DNA from: Candidatus Wirthbacteria bacterium CG2_30_54_11
Lineage (GTDB): Bacteria > Patescibacteriota > CG2-30-54-11
Assembly (NCBI GenBank): GCA_001873755.1
Contig: MNZT01000034.1
Span: 1 to 6,764 of the forward strand
Reading direction: 5' to 3'
DNA length: 6,764 nucleotides
Position 1 is the first letter of the stretch. Each line of letters starts with the position of its first letter. The notes beneath the pieces are model-generated. The model made no database searches and was not told the DNA's origin. It saw only the letters and a list, made by a program, of their open reading frames with translations. A program made the translations under genes and the position numbers. Positions 1 to 6,714 of the stretch are shown here, one piece after another.

Positions 1-66
1 CCGATCATCAAAGGGAAAAGGATGACGCCAGAACGCTCTAAAAAGCAGATCGTTTTGAATATTTGA
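1..66 (+). CDS. possible 3' end of a convergent gene (partial, uncertain)
   Basis: The plus-strand frame starting at base 1 stays open for 21 codons and ends in TGA at 64-66, giving a C-terminal fragment ending in KKQIVLNI. It would converge with the glycogen operon, which ends at 153. A weak inverted repeat (GAGGA near 64-68, TCCTC near 88-92) overlaps its stop and is followed by T-rich sequence at 101-115, which could serve as a poor terminator in this direction. A run of 21 open codons is common by chance and no family is recognisable, so this is only a candidate. The rest of 1-152 shows no convincing gene. Confidence 0.25.
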   Translation, partial: PIIKGKRMTPERSKKQIVLNI

Positions 67-152
67 GGACAATTACTACCATTTTTATCCTCGCATGATA
101 TTTTTTGATCTTTTTAGCAATAAATCGACAGCCCCATTTTGTATGCTTACAG

Positions 153-1940
153 TTATTGTACTTTGTCGATTGCAATATTATGAGCTTCGATATAGTTGTC
201 GATGAGCTGTTTCCAGTCGGTCAGCTCGACCGCCTTTTTAGCCGCGATCTTCCGTTCTCCCCGCTCGCTGTGATCGAGATGGACATAGTCGTGAAATACT
301 GTATAAAGGGAATCGACCACCTGGGAGTATGATCTGCCTTTCCGTTTGACAATCCAGATGCCGGGGTCCTTCTGATCCTTTAGTTTTTCGTCCAGGTACA
401 TGCCGCACCCGGCGAGATCGGTGGTGACCGCCGGTACACCCATGGCGGCAGATTCGATAGGTGTATACCCCCAGGGCTCATAGTAGGAAGGGAACACACC
501 GAGATGGCAGGCTGCCATGGCATCGTAATAGCTGAGGTTCAAAAACCCGTCATTGCCGTCCAGATAGACAGGATAAAAGATCACTTTGACGAAATCTTCC
601 GGTCCGTTGTCCAGTCCCAGCCGCTTCAGTTCCCGCATGACCGTGTCCTGGGTTTCATTGGTCAGGACATGCGTCGACGAAGGCGGACAACCTTTGCGCT
701 GAAATTTCCAGACATCTTTTTTCACCGCCGAGAAAAATTCTTCCGGCAGGATATTCTTTGGGGTCAGTTTTTCCCGGGACAGGAGTTTATTGGACAGATT
801 GGTAAAGATCATGTCCGAATACTTACGGATGGTCGTACGCAGATGATAGTAGTAATTCTTGCTTTCGATGATCTCTGCCCTCGTCCGTTCGATTCCTGCC
901 GGTACCCAGATGAAAGCCACTACCCGCTTGGCGGTTTTTTCTTTTTTCATGGTCTCGTTCAACTGGCCCAGAGCTTCCAGATACACATCCATACCTTTGT
1001 TCCGGTACTCGTAGCGCCCCACCATGAAAAAAGCCAGGGTCTCTTCTAGGTCAAAATACTGACCTTCGTACGGAAAGAAGTAATAGCTGAAAAAATCACG
1101 CATTTTATCCCGGGTCTGACGATGCAGCACAGCCAGGTCTTCCATCACCGGAAATTCATCGCTGTCGAGTCCGTTGAGCACCAGTACATCCGGTTTGCGA
1201 CCCAGGATCTTTTCCGCTTCCATGGCGGTGGTCGCACTCACGGTCGTGAACGCATCGCTCGTCTGCGCACAGGCATACTCAGTCGTAAATTTCGACTCAA
1301 TATTGCAGCCGTAGGCTTCCTTTTTCGGATCCATGGTATCCAGTTCGGCATACAGGTCCCGTCCGCTCCCTGCGATGCTCCGTCCCAGCATGGTCGCATG
1401 GGTAGTGAATACCGTACCCACTTTGGCTTTCTGCAGTTTCAGCCAGAGCAGGGCAAAACCGGCCATCCATTCGTGGCACTGGGCCACGATATTTTTGCCC
1501 GGCTCGGTGGCGGCGATCTTTTCGATCAAAATCCCGGCGGCTGAGGCCCAGAGCATGGGTTCTTCGAAATCCCAGGCGCCCCGCAGTGAATCGATGCCGT
1601 AGCTTTCCCACCAGAGCTTTTTCCAGGCATCCTTGTCCTCGATGATGCCACCGGCATCAATCAGGATGACCTTGGGTTCGCTCTCGATCATCCAGCGGCC
1701 GTAGCGGCATTTGATCTTCTGTTTTTCCATCTCCCTGAAGACAGGCACGAGGTCGCGGGGAGTGTCCTCAAATTCCACATCCAGTTCTGATTTGCCGGCG
1801 ATGTACGGCCCGATCAGATAGTAGTCCTTGTAGTGCTTCTTCATCTGGCGGGCTTTGCTCTTGATCACGGTATAAATCCCGCCGACCTTGTTGGCCGCTT
1901 CCCAGCTCACCTCAAAACAGATGTCAGCTTTGGCTTTCAT
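153..1940 (-). CDS. Glycogen synthase, GT3 family (eukaryote-type)
   Basis: This predicted cytoplasmic enzyme of 595 residues transfers glucose from a sugar nucleotide to the non-reducing end of an alpha-1,4-glucan. The GT3 signature is clear: KVGGIYTVI at residues 18-26, CHEW at 155-158, TTHATMLGR at 179-187, VLNGLD at 254-259, then DLEETLAFFMVGRYEYRNKG at about 297-316, which closely matches the yeast and animal enzymes. The catalytic E-x7-E motif is E488 and E496 in YYEPWGYTPIE. It is shorter than eukaryotic homologues and lacks their long phosphorylated tails. The ATG at 1940 is chosen because AAGGAG sits 9 nt upstream, the family's N-terminal strand begins right after it, and it overlaps the preceding stop as ATGA. 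An in-frame ATG at 2030 would add 30 unrelated residues. It is the last gene of the operon, with no clear terminator downstream. GT3 enzymes of animals and fungi use UDP-glucose; the donor here is not decided by sequence. Confidence 0.95.
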   Translation of the reverse strand: MKAKADICFEVSWEAANKVGGIYTVIKSKARQMKKHYKDYYLIGPYIAGKSELDVEFEDTPRDLVPVFREMEKQKIKCRYGRWMIESEPKVILIDAGGIIEDKDAWKKLWWESYGIDSLRGAWDFEEPMLWASAAGILIEKIAATEPGKNIVAQCHEWMAGFALLWLKLQKAKVGTVFTTHATMLGRSIAGSGRDLYAELDTMDPKKEAYGCNIESKFTTEYACAQTSDAFTTVSATTAMEAEKILGRKPDVLVLNGLDSDEFPVMEDLAVLHRQTRDKMRDFFSYYFFPYEGQYFDLEETLAFFMVGRYEYRNKGMDVYLEALGQLNETMKKEKTAKRVVAFIWVPAGIERTRAEIIESKNYYYHLRTTIRKYSDMIFTNLSNKLLSREKLTPKNILPEEFFSAVKKDVWKFQRKGCPPSSTHVLTNETQDTVMRELKRLGLDNGPEDFVKVIFYPVYLDGNDGFLNLSYYDAMAACHLGVFPSYYEPWGYTPIESAAMGVPAVTTDLAGCGMYLDEKLKDQKDPGIWIVKRKGRSYSQVVDSLYTVFHDYVHLDHSERGERKIAAKKAVELTDWKQLIDNYIEAHNIAIDKVQ

Positions 1941-4057
1941 GATCTCAGTCTCCTTTTGGGTTGTATCTTCGTTTTGGCAGAAGGTATCTTTACCTGCCCT
2001 ATCATACCTAAAATCTCGGCAACACTCCATGCCTGATGAAAAGCGCCGTCCGCATGGCCGTCATCCGCGCTGAATATCTCAGGGATGTACTCGATTCCCA
2101 GTGACTCTATATGGCAAAATAATCCTTTCAGGATCTCTTCGATTCTGGCCTGACCTGCTTTCGGACCCCAGGCATAGGTCAGGCTCCGCCCATACATGCC
2201 CAGGAGCCAGGGCCAGACTGTACCCTGGTGATAGGCGCGGTCACGGTCAACCTGCGATCCGCCGTAGTAGCCTTTGTACTCCATATCCTTCGGCGAAAGT
2301 GTCTTCAGACCATAGGGAGTGAGAAGTTCGCGTTCGACCGTGCGGAGCATCAGTTTCGCCTGGGGTCTGGTAAGCAGAGGGAACGGGAGACCGGAGGCGA
2401 ACAGCTGATTGGGCCGTACCTGCCAGGAGGTTCCTTTTACTCCCACCACATCAGCGAGATATCCCAGGTCAGGATGGACGAACTTGCTCAAAAAATTTGT
2501 TTTCACATAGGAACACAATTCATCGAGGTCAGGGAAATTGCGCTGACGGATGGCATCTGCTGCCAGCGGATAGGAAAGCTGGTATTCGCGGGACAGTTCG
2601 CCGAGGATCATAAGCGAGTTGTACCAAAGGGCCTGGATCTCTACGGGTTTGCCGTAGCGGGGCGTCACCGCCCGGTCGAAAACGATCGCATCCATCCAGG
2701 TAGCCGCTTTGCTGCCGTCACCGGCCAGCATGATCAAACCGTCCTGATCCATCACGGGATGCTCTCCCTCCTGATGGAGATAGCGGACAATGATCTCCTG
2801 CACGGTCGGCCATACCATTTCCAGGGCTTTTTGGTCTCTGGTCACACGGATGTACTGGAAGAGAGCGACGATAAACCAGAGTGAACTGTCTCCGAGGAAC
2901 TCATACCTCCTGTCTGATTCTTCCAGAATGTTGGGCACCAGCCCGCCACGGGACTGCTGCGCCAGGGTCAGGAGCATCTTCTTGGCCCGGGAGGCGGAGC
3001 CTGAGATAAGCAATAGACCCTCCATCGACTGGAGCATATCTCTGCTCCAGAGCCCAAACCAGGGGTACCCGGCCATGATGCCGGTATGTCCCCCGGGATT
3101 CTCAACCCAGAAATCGTCTGCCTGAGAGGAAAGCTTTCCCTTCCAGCGCTGTATGATGTCACGCGATTCGGCCTTTTGGGAGGGAATCAGCTTGAACGCA
3201 TCCTGACAGCTCATTTCCCGTCCGTCAAAATCCGGAACGCTCCCGTCGATCGCTTTGCCCTCCTGCGCCATAGCAAAAACCAGGCGAAGCGGATCCCGGA
3301 GCCGGTCTCCTGCGCTGGAAAATTTGCCCGGGCAATAGAGATCTTCTATGTACTCATACCCCCGTCCCATTTCACTGTCGTACTGAAAGCTGTGGTACCA
3401 GTCCTGCTTGTCGGTATACTCGCTTCCCTTCGAAAGGATGAAGCTCAGTCGCTGATCGACCTTGTTCTTCATCGTCAGCCCAAACCAGCCGCCCGGCGTT
3501 GTCTCTACCCGCTCAAAAACAAACGGAAGAGAACCCGTCCATTCATCGCCTCGCTCGCTGTGATAGGGCGCCTGGGTCATGACCTGATGGATATTTCGTG
3601 CGGTGACCAGCGGATATACGCAAAAATCAACGCCCTTCAGATCACCCTGGAAAAAATATTCGACTTGTGCTGCTTCATACCCCTTGTGCACCCGTATCAC
3701 TTTCAGGATCGATAGGTCACATTCATGAAAATTGCCAAAGCGAAACCAGACTAAAGAGGGTGCCTGACCATAGTCCACCAGATGCATGAAGCCTCGAGGA
3801 TAGATCGTATCGGCATAGTATTTGTGCGCCGAAAAAAAATAGCGGTGCTCCCCGATAGTAACTTTTTCCTCCAGAGCACCGACGTGGAGATAGCGGCTCC
3901 CCTTATCATCAAAACCGCTGATGAGGAGACCGTGATATTTGCGGGTATTGATCCCGGCGAACGTTCCACTGGCATACCCGCCTCGCCCATTGGGCAGCAG
4001 CCACTCTTTGCGCATGAGGGTTTCCAGCCTGAGATCCGGAGCAACTTGGTGTCTCAT
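1937..4057 (-). CDS. Amylo-alpha-1,6-glucosidase / glycogen debranching enzyme (GH133-like)
   Basis: The 706-residue protein should hydrolyse the alpha-1,6-linked glucose left at branch points of glycogen. The N-terminal GDE domain shows EWLLPNGRGGYASGT (18-32) and NTRKYHGLLI (37-46). The C-terminal (alpha/alpha)6-type catalytic domain shows GYPWFGLWSRD (330-340), WMDA (454-457), VTPRYGKPVEIQALWYNSL (464-482), KTLSPKDMEYKGYYGG (585-600), YHQGTVWPWLLG (609-620) and IPEIF..DDGH..GAFHQAWSVAEIL (658-683). D340 and E660 are the likely catalytic acids, by family analogy only. It corresponds to the glucosidase half of the bifunctional eukaryotic enzyme; the GH13-type transferase half is absent. It starts 19 nt after the GH57 stop with a weak GGGAA ribosome site, suggesting coupled translation. 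Its stop overlaps the GT3 start (ATGA). The last 17 or so residues after the conserved domain are strongly basic, ending PKRRLRS. Confidence 0.95.
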   Translation of the reverse strand: MRHQVAPDLRLETLMRKEWLLPNGRGGYASGTFAGINTRKYHGLLISGFDDKGSRYLHVGALEEKVTIGEHRYFFSAHKYYADTIYPRGFMHLVDYGQAPSLVWFRFGNFHECDLSILKVIRVHKGYEAAQVEYFFQGDLKGVDFCVYPLVTARNIHQVMTQAPYHSERGDEWTGSLPFVFERVETTPGGWFGLTMKNKVDQRLSFILSKGSEYTDKQDWYHSFQYDSEMGRGYEYIEDLYCPGKFSSAGDRLRDPLRLVFAMAQEGKAIDGSVPDFDGREMSCQDAFKLIPSQKAESRDIIQRWKGKLSSQADDFWVENPGGHTGIMAGYPWFGLWSRDMLQSMEGLLLISGSASRAKKMLLTLAQQSRGGLVPNILEESDRRYEFLGDSSLWFIVALFQYIRVTRDQKALEMVWPTVQEIIVRYLHQEGEHPVMDQDGLIMLAGDGSKAATWMDAIVFDRAVTPRYGKPVEIQALWYNSLMILGELSREYQLSYPLAADAIRQRNFPDLDELCSYVKTNFLSKFVHPDLGYLADVVGVKGTSWQVRPNQLFASGLPFPLLTRPQAKLMLRTVERELLTPYGLKTLSPKDMEYKGYYGGSQVDRDRAYHQGTVWPWLLGMYGRSLTYAWGPKAGQARIEEILKGLFCHIESLGIEYIPEIFSADDGHADGAFHQAWSVAEILGMIGQVKIPSAKTKIQPKRRLRS
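1950..1955 (-). promoter_or_regulatory. Shine-Dalgarno site of the GT3 gene
   Basis: The minus strand reads AAGGAG, 9 nt before the ATG at 1940. It lies inside the last codons of the debranching-enzyme gene. It is one of the two clear SD sites in the window and decides the GT3 start in favour of 1940 over the in-frame ATG at 2030. Confidence 0.8.
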
Positions 4058-4076
4058 GGTTTCCCGTTGTTGTGAT

Positions 4077-5291
4077 CTAGTCCGATATCCGCACGATCAT
4101 GTCATTGAGCACATTCATATACGTTATGAATGCCTCATAGGGACTGTCATAGGGATTGAAATATTTATGTACGTCGCCGTCAGAAAACCATTTGGTACAC
4201 ATATAGTAAAAATGGTCTGAGGTCTGCAGTTTGCGCCAGTCCTTGATGATATGCTGATACTTCTGCAGGTGGCCATGCTCCTTGCGCTGTTCTTTTTTTA
4301 GATTGGAAAGCAACTTGCCTTCCAGAAGGTAGATCTCCTTCAGCGCGGCCTGCTGCATCTTATTGCCCAGCCAGGCGCTCAGGTCCCGTTCCAGATCTGC
4401 CCAGGAGATGAGATGGTGAATGTCCATTTCCCCGGCAGATGTGTATTCGGTCACCACCTCGGACGGTGTTTTGAAGGTCATCCCTTTGTGTTTCAATATC
4501 TGGCCCGGCAGATGCCGCATGAAATCAAAGATCCCGGTATCAGCCCACTGGTGTTCGCCAAACGTCTCATAGTCCATGAACAGGTTCACCGTCTGCCCCT
4601 GGATCCCGCTCAGCCATTTGACATACTTTTCGGCGGTCAGGGGGTACTCGTTCCACTGCCGGTTGGAAAAACGGAACGCAATGTCATCAGAAAGCTTGTA
4701 ATTTTTCAAAAGCAGCCGGATGTTCGCAGTCCCGCTCGGCGTATAGATGAAATTCGGGGACCGCCACTCCAGTACGCGATCGGCTCCTTCGGCCAGGATG
4801 CCGATATAGCCCATCTTTTCGACGACCTGAGCCAGCTCGTTGTTGTAGATCAGTTCAGTGTTGCGAAACACCCGCGGCACCACGCCGAAGAGATGTTTGA
4901 TCTTCCGTTTGTGCTCATCCACCTGCTTCATGAACTCTTCTTTGGAATAGAGGAACGAAAGCGAGTGGTAAAATGTCTCGTCGAGGAACTCAACTCTTCC
5001 GGTCGCCGCAAGTCGCTTGAACGATTCTATGACTTGTGGGGTGTACTGTTCGAACTGCTCAAGTGCGACGCCGCTGATGGAATAGGCGATCTTGAACTCA
5101 GGATGCCGGTTCAGTAATTCGAGCATCAGGGCATTGGTCGGCAGGTAGCATTTATCGGCCACCTTGCGGCAGATCGCACCGTTCTTCTCGTCATCAAAAT
5201 AATGATGGGATTTGCCGACATCGAACACACTGAAGTGACGCAGGCGGTTCGGCTGATGGACCTGAAAATAAAAGCATATCGCTTTTTGCAT
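4077..5291 (-). CDS. GH57 family alpha-amylase-type glucanase (intracellular)
   Basis: The 404-residue protein has the five conserved GH57 regions in order: VHQPNRLR at 11-18, SGVALEQ at 73-79, VFRNTEL at 141-147 with E146 the probable nucleophile, FMDYETFGEHQ at 238-248 with D240 the probable acid/base, and SWADLERDLSAWLGN at 296-310. These motif variants, the short length and the C-terminal end (HFYYMCTKW at 360-368 and YMNVLNDM near 391-398) resemble the alpha-amylase branch of GH57, typified by the Methanocaldococcus jannaschii enzyme. They do not resemble the longer branching enzymes or the 4-alpha-glucanotransferases of about 650 residues. There is no signal peptide, so the substrate should be cytoplasmic glycogen or maltodextrin. 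It starts 9 nt after the GT4 stop, with its SD overlapping that stop. A transferase activity instead of hydrolysis cannot be excluded from sequence. Confidence 0.93.
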   Translation of the reverse strand: MQKAICFYFQVHQPNRLRHFSVFDVGKSHHYFDDEKNGAICRKVADKCYLPTNALMLELLNRHPEFKIAYSISGVALEQFEQYTPQVIESFKRLAATGRVEFLDETFYHSLSFLYSKEEFMKQVDEHKRKIKHLFGVVPRVFRNTELIYNNELAQVVEKMGYIGILAEGADRVLEWRSPNFIYTPSGTANIRLLLKNYKLSDDIAFRFSNRQWNEYPLTAEKYVKWLSGIQGQTVNLFMDYETFGEHQWADTGIFDFMRHLPGQILKHKGMTFKTPSEVVTEYTSAGEMDIHHLISWADLERDLSAWLGNKMQQAALKEIYLLEGKLLSNLKKEQRKEHGHLQKYQHIIKDWRKLQTSDHFYYMCTKWFSDGDVHKYFNPYDSPYEAFITYMNVLNDMIVRISD

Positions 5292-5296
5292 AGTGT

Positions 5297-5302
5297 TTCC
5301 TT
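5297..5302 (-). promoter_or_regulatory. Shine-Dalgarno site of the GH57 gene
   Basis: The minus strand reads AAGGAA, 5 nt before the ATG at 5291. It overlaps the TAA stop of the GT4 gene (5303-5301), so ribosomes terminating on GT4 stop on top of the next initiation site. This supports translational coupling. Confidence 0.7.
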
Positions 5303-6554
5303 AGGCGACCAGGCCCTCATAGACCCGTTTGACCTTCAAGCCCACCTTGTCCCAGGTCAGGGAGTAGACTTCCTTCTGACCATGTTCGACCAGTGTCTGC
5401 CCCAATGTTTCCTGGTAGCGGAGGACAGCCAGGATCTTATTGGTCAATTCATCGATATCCCAGAAATCTACTTTCAGGCAGTGCTGGAGGACCTCGCTCA
5501 CGCCTGACTGTTTTGAAATGATGCACGGAGTGCCGTTGATCAGCGATTCCAGCGGTGTAATGCCAAACGGTTCACTGACCGAAGGCATCACATAGAGGTC
5601 TGCCATCTGGAACGCCCGGTCAACATCCCTGCCCTCGAGGAAACCGGCAAAAAGAACATTCTTTGCCATACCCATGTCTGCGGCTAGGCGCACCATATGG
5701 GCTTCCATATCACCGCTGCCGACGAAGATGAACTTGACCGTAGGATCAAGTGCCAGCACTTTTTTCGCGGATTTCAGAAAATAATCAGGGCCCTTCTGGA
5801 GGGTGATACGGCCGAGGAACAGGACAACTTTATCTTTTGTCCCGAAGCTCACCTGATCCGGATCAAATGAGGCTTTCTGCGGTTCGACCGCATTATGCAT
5901 GATGACGACCTTGTCCGGACTGATGCCATAATGTTCAACGATCTTCCATTTGGTGAATCCGCTGACCGCCAGGATGACATCGGCAGCATGCATCCCCGCA
6001 CGCTCGATATCATACACATGCTGATTGGGATGCCCGCCGGTCCGGTCAAATTCCGTAGCATGTACATGCACGACGAGCGGCAGCCCTTTTGATTTTTTGA
6101 CCGCGACTCCTGCCTGATAGGTCATCCAGTCATGGCAATGCACCACGTCATATTCCCCTTCTTCGGCGATGGAAGGTGCCAGCAGGGCATAGCGTTCGAC
6201 TTCTTCAAACAGGTTGGTGCCATAGATCGCCTCGCTGCCGGTGCCTGCTTCGCGCTTGCGGACGACCCTGAGGTATTCCTCCTCGTAGCTGACGGCGCTC
6301 TGGTACGGACGAAGAACCGTTCTGATGTGCTTGACCTTGACGGTGACTTCCTTGCGGTCAAAGATCCCCTCGAGATGCATGAACTGATCGCGGTGGTGCT
6401 CGTCGAAAATATGTGGCAACACGAACGTTATATCGACGTCATGATGGGTCAGACCCCGGGTCAAACCATAACATGCAGTGCCAAGCCCTCCGCTTTTGAC
6501 GGGGGGAAATTCCCAACCGAACATGAGTACTCTGATCTTTGATCGATCTGCCAT
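5301..6554 (-). CDS. GT4 family glycosyltransferase, glycogen-synthase-like
   Basis: This cytoplasmic GT-B fold glycosyltransferase of 417 residues is the first gene of the operon. The N-terminal domain begins KIRVLMFGWEFPPVKSGGLG (6-25), the glycine-rich acceptor loop typical of glycogen/starch synthase relatives. It then shows HCHDWMT (139-145), HVHATEFDRTGG (163-174) and VSGFTKWKI (197-205). The C-terminal Glyco_transf_1 domain has HNAVE (220-224), FLGRITLQKGPDYF (246-259), FVGSGD (277-282), FAGFLEGRD (302-310) and the donor-binding E-x7-E motif SEPFGITPLE (327-336; E328 and E336). The neighbours make an alpha-1,4-glucan elongating or maltodextrin-forming role likely, but GT4 is broad and the donor is not readable from sequence. 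The ATG at 6554 is preferred because the family begins with this strand. An in-frame GTG at 6590 would add 12 residues; neither start has a strong SD. Confidence 0.88.
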   Translation of the reverse strand: MADRSKIRVLMFGWEFPPVKSGGLGTACYGLTRGLTHHDVDITFVLPHIFDEHHRDQFMHLEGIFDRKEVTVKVKHIRTVLRPYQSAVSYEEEYLRVVRKREAGTGSEAIYGTNLFEEVERYALLAPSIAEEGEYDVVHCHDWMTYQAGVAVKKSKGLPLVVHVHATEFDRTGGHPNQHVYDIERAGMHAADVILAVSGFTKWKIVEHYGISPDKVVIMHNAVEPQKASFDPDQVSFGTKDKVVLFLGRITLQKGPDYFLKSAKKVLALDPTVKFIFVGSGDMEAHMVRLAADMGMAKNVLFAGFLEGRDVDRAFQMADLYVMPSVSEPFGITPLESLINGTPCIISKQSGVSEVLQHCLKVDFWDIDELTNKILAVLRYQETLGQTLVEHGQKEVYSLTWDKVGLKVKRVYEGLVA

Positions 6555-6609
6555 GATCCACTTTGCTTTCTGTTTATTTCCGTGCTGCACTATACCTATA
6601 AATCTTTAA

Positions 6610-6638
6610 ATTTTACCGAATAAATGAAATCCTGTCAA
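6610..6638 (-). promoter_or_regulatory. sigma-70-type promoter of the glycogen operon
   Basis: The minus strand carries a perfect -35 box TTGACA (6638-6633), a 17-nt spacer and a -10 box TAAAAT (6615-6610) that matches the consensus at five of six bases. Transcription should begin near 6605-6603, giving a leader of about 50 nt to the ATG at 6554. It lies downstream of the terminator at 6667-6695 and upstream of the first gene, where an operon promoter is expected. No other near-consensus promoter was noticed on this strand in the intergenic region. Confidence 0.8.
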
Positions 6639-6645
6639 TATCTAT

Positions 6646-6661
6646 ATAATAGTACCATAAT
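6646..6661. promoter_or_regulatory. imperfect palindrome upstream of the -35 box (possible operator)
   Basis: ATAATAGTACCATAAT is a 16-bp imperfect palindrome with six of eight base pairs matched. It is centred near -50 relative to the predicted start of transcription, a usual place for an activator site. In sequence this AT-rich such a match can arise by chance, and it resembles no regulator site I can name. Confidence 0.2.
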
Positions 6662-6666
6662 GATAC

Positions 6667-6695
6667 AAAAAAACAAGACCTCGTCCCGAGGTCTT
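6667..6695 (-). terminator. intrinsic terminator of the upstream (right-hand) transcript
   Basis: AAGACCTCG (6675-6683) and CGAGGTCTT (6687-6695) form a perfect 9-bp GC-rich stem with a 3-nt loop. Read on the minus strand, the stem is followed by one G and then seven T (6673-6667), a classical Rho-independent terminator. On the plus strand it is followed by only four T (6698-6701), so any termination in that direction would be weaker. It separates the glycogen operon from transcription entering from the right. Confidence 0.88.
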
Positions 6696-6714
6696 CGTTT
6701 TATATTCGTATATC

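Noticed and set aside
64..115. Inverted repeat GAGGA...TCCTC followed by T-rich sequence as an operon terminator
   Set aside because: The stem is only 5 bp with an 18-nt or longer loop, and the T-rich part lies on the wrong side for the minus-strand operon. At best it is a weak plus-strand terminator.
504..1544. Plus-strand open frames of 181 and 140 codons opposite the GT3 gene
   Set aside because: Both are antisense to conserved GT3 motifs and show no domain of their own.
1941..2030. Longer GT3 start at the ATG at 2030 (30 extra residues)
   Set aside because: The extension overlaps the end of the debranching-enzyme gene, has no family similarity, and the ATG at 1940 has a strong SD and matches the family's N-terminus.
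2228..2884. 218-codon plus-strand open frame opposite the debranching enzyme
   Set aside because: Antisense to conserved catalytic regions, with low-complexity character typical of a shadow frame and no family resemblance.
3086..3715. 209-codon plus-strand open frame opposite the debranching enzyme
   Set aside because: Same reasoning: antisense to a well-supported gene and no recognisable motif.
4413..5117. 234-codon plus-strand open frame opposite the GH57 gene
   Set aside because: It lies entirely antisense to a gene with all its catalytic motifs, has no recognisable domain, and is explained by codon bias on the real strand.
6645..6650. Plus-strand TATAAT as a divergent promoter
   Set aside because: No TTGACA-like box lies 16-18 bp upstream (the hexamers there are AAATGA and AATGAA), and TATAAT matches are frequent in this AT-rich stretch.
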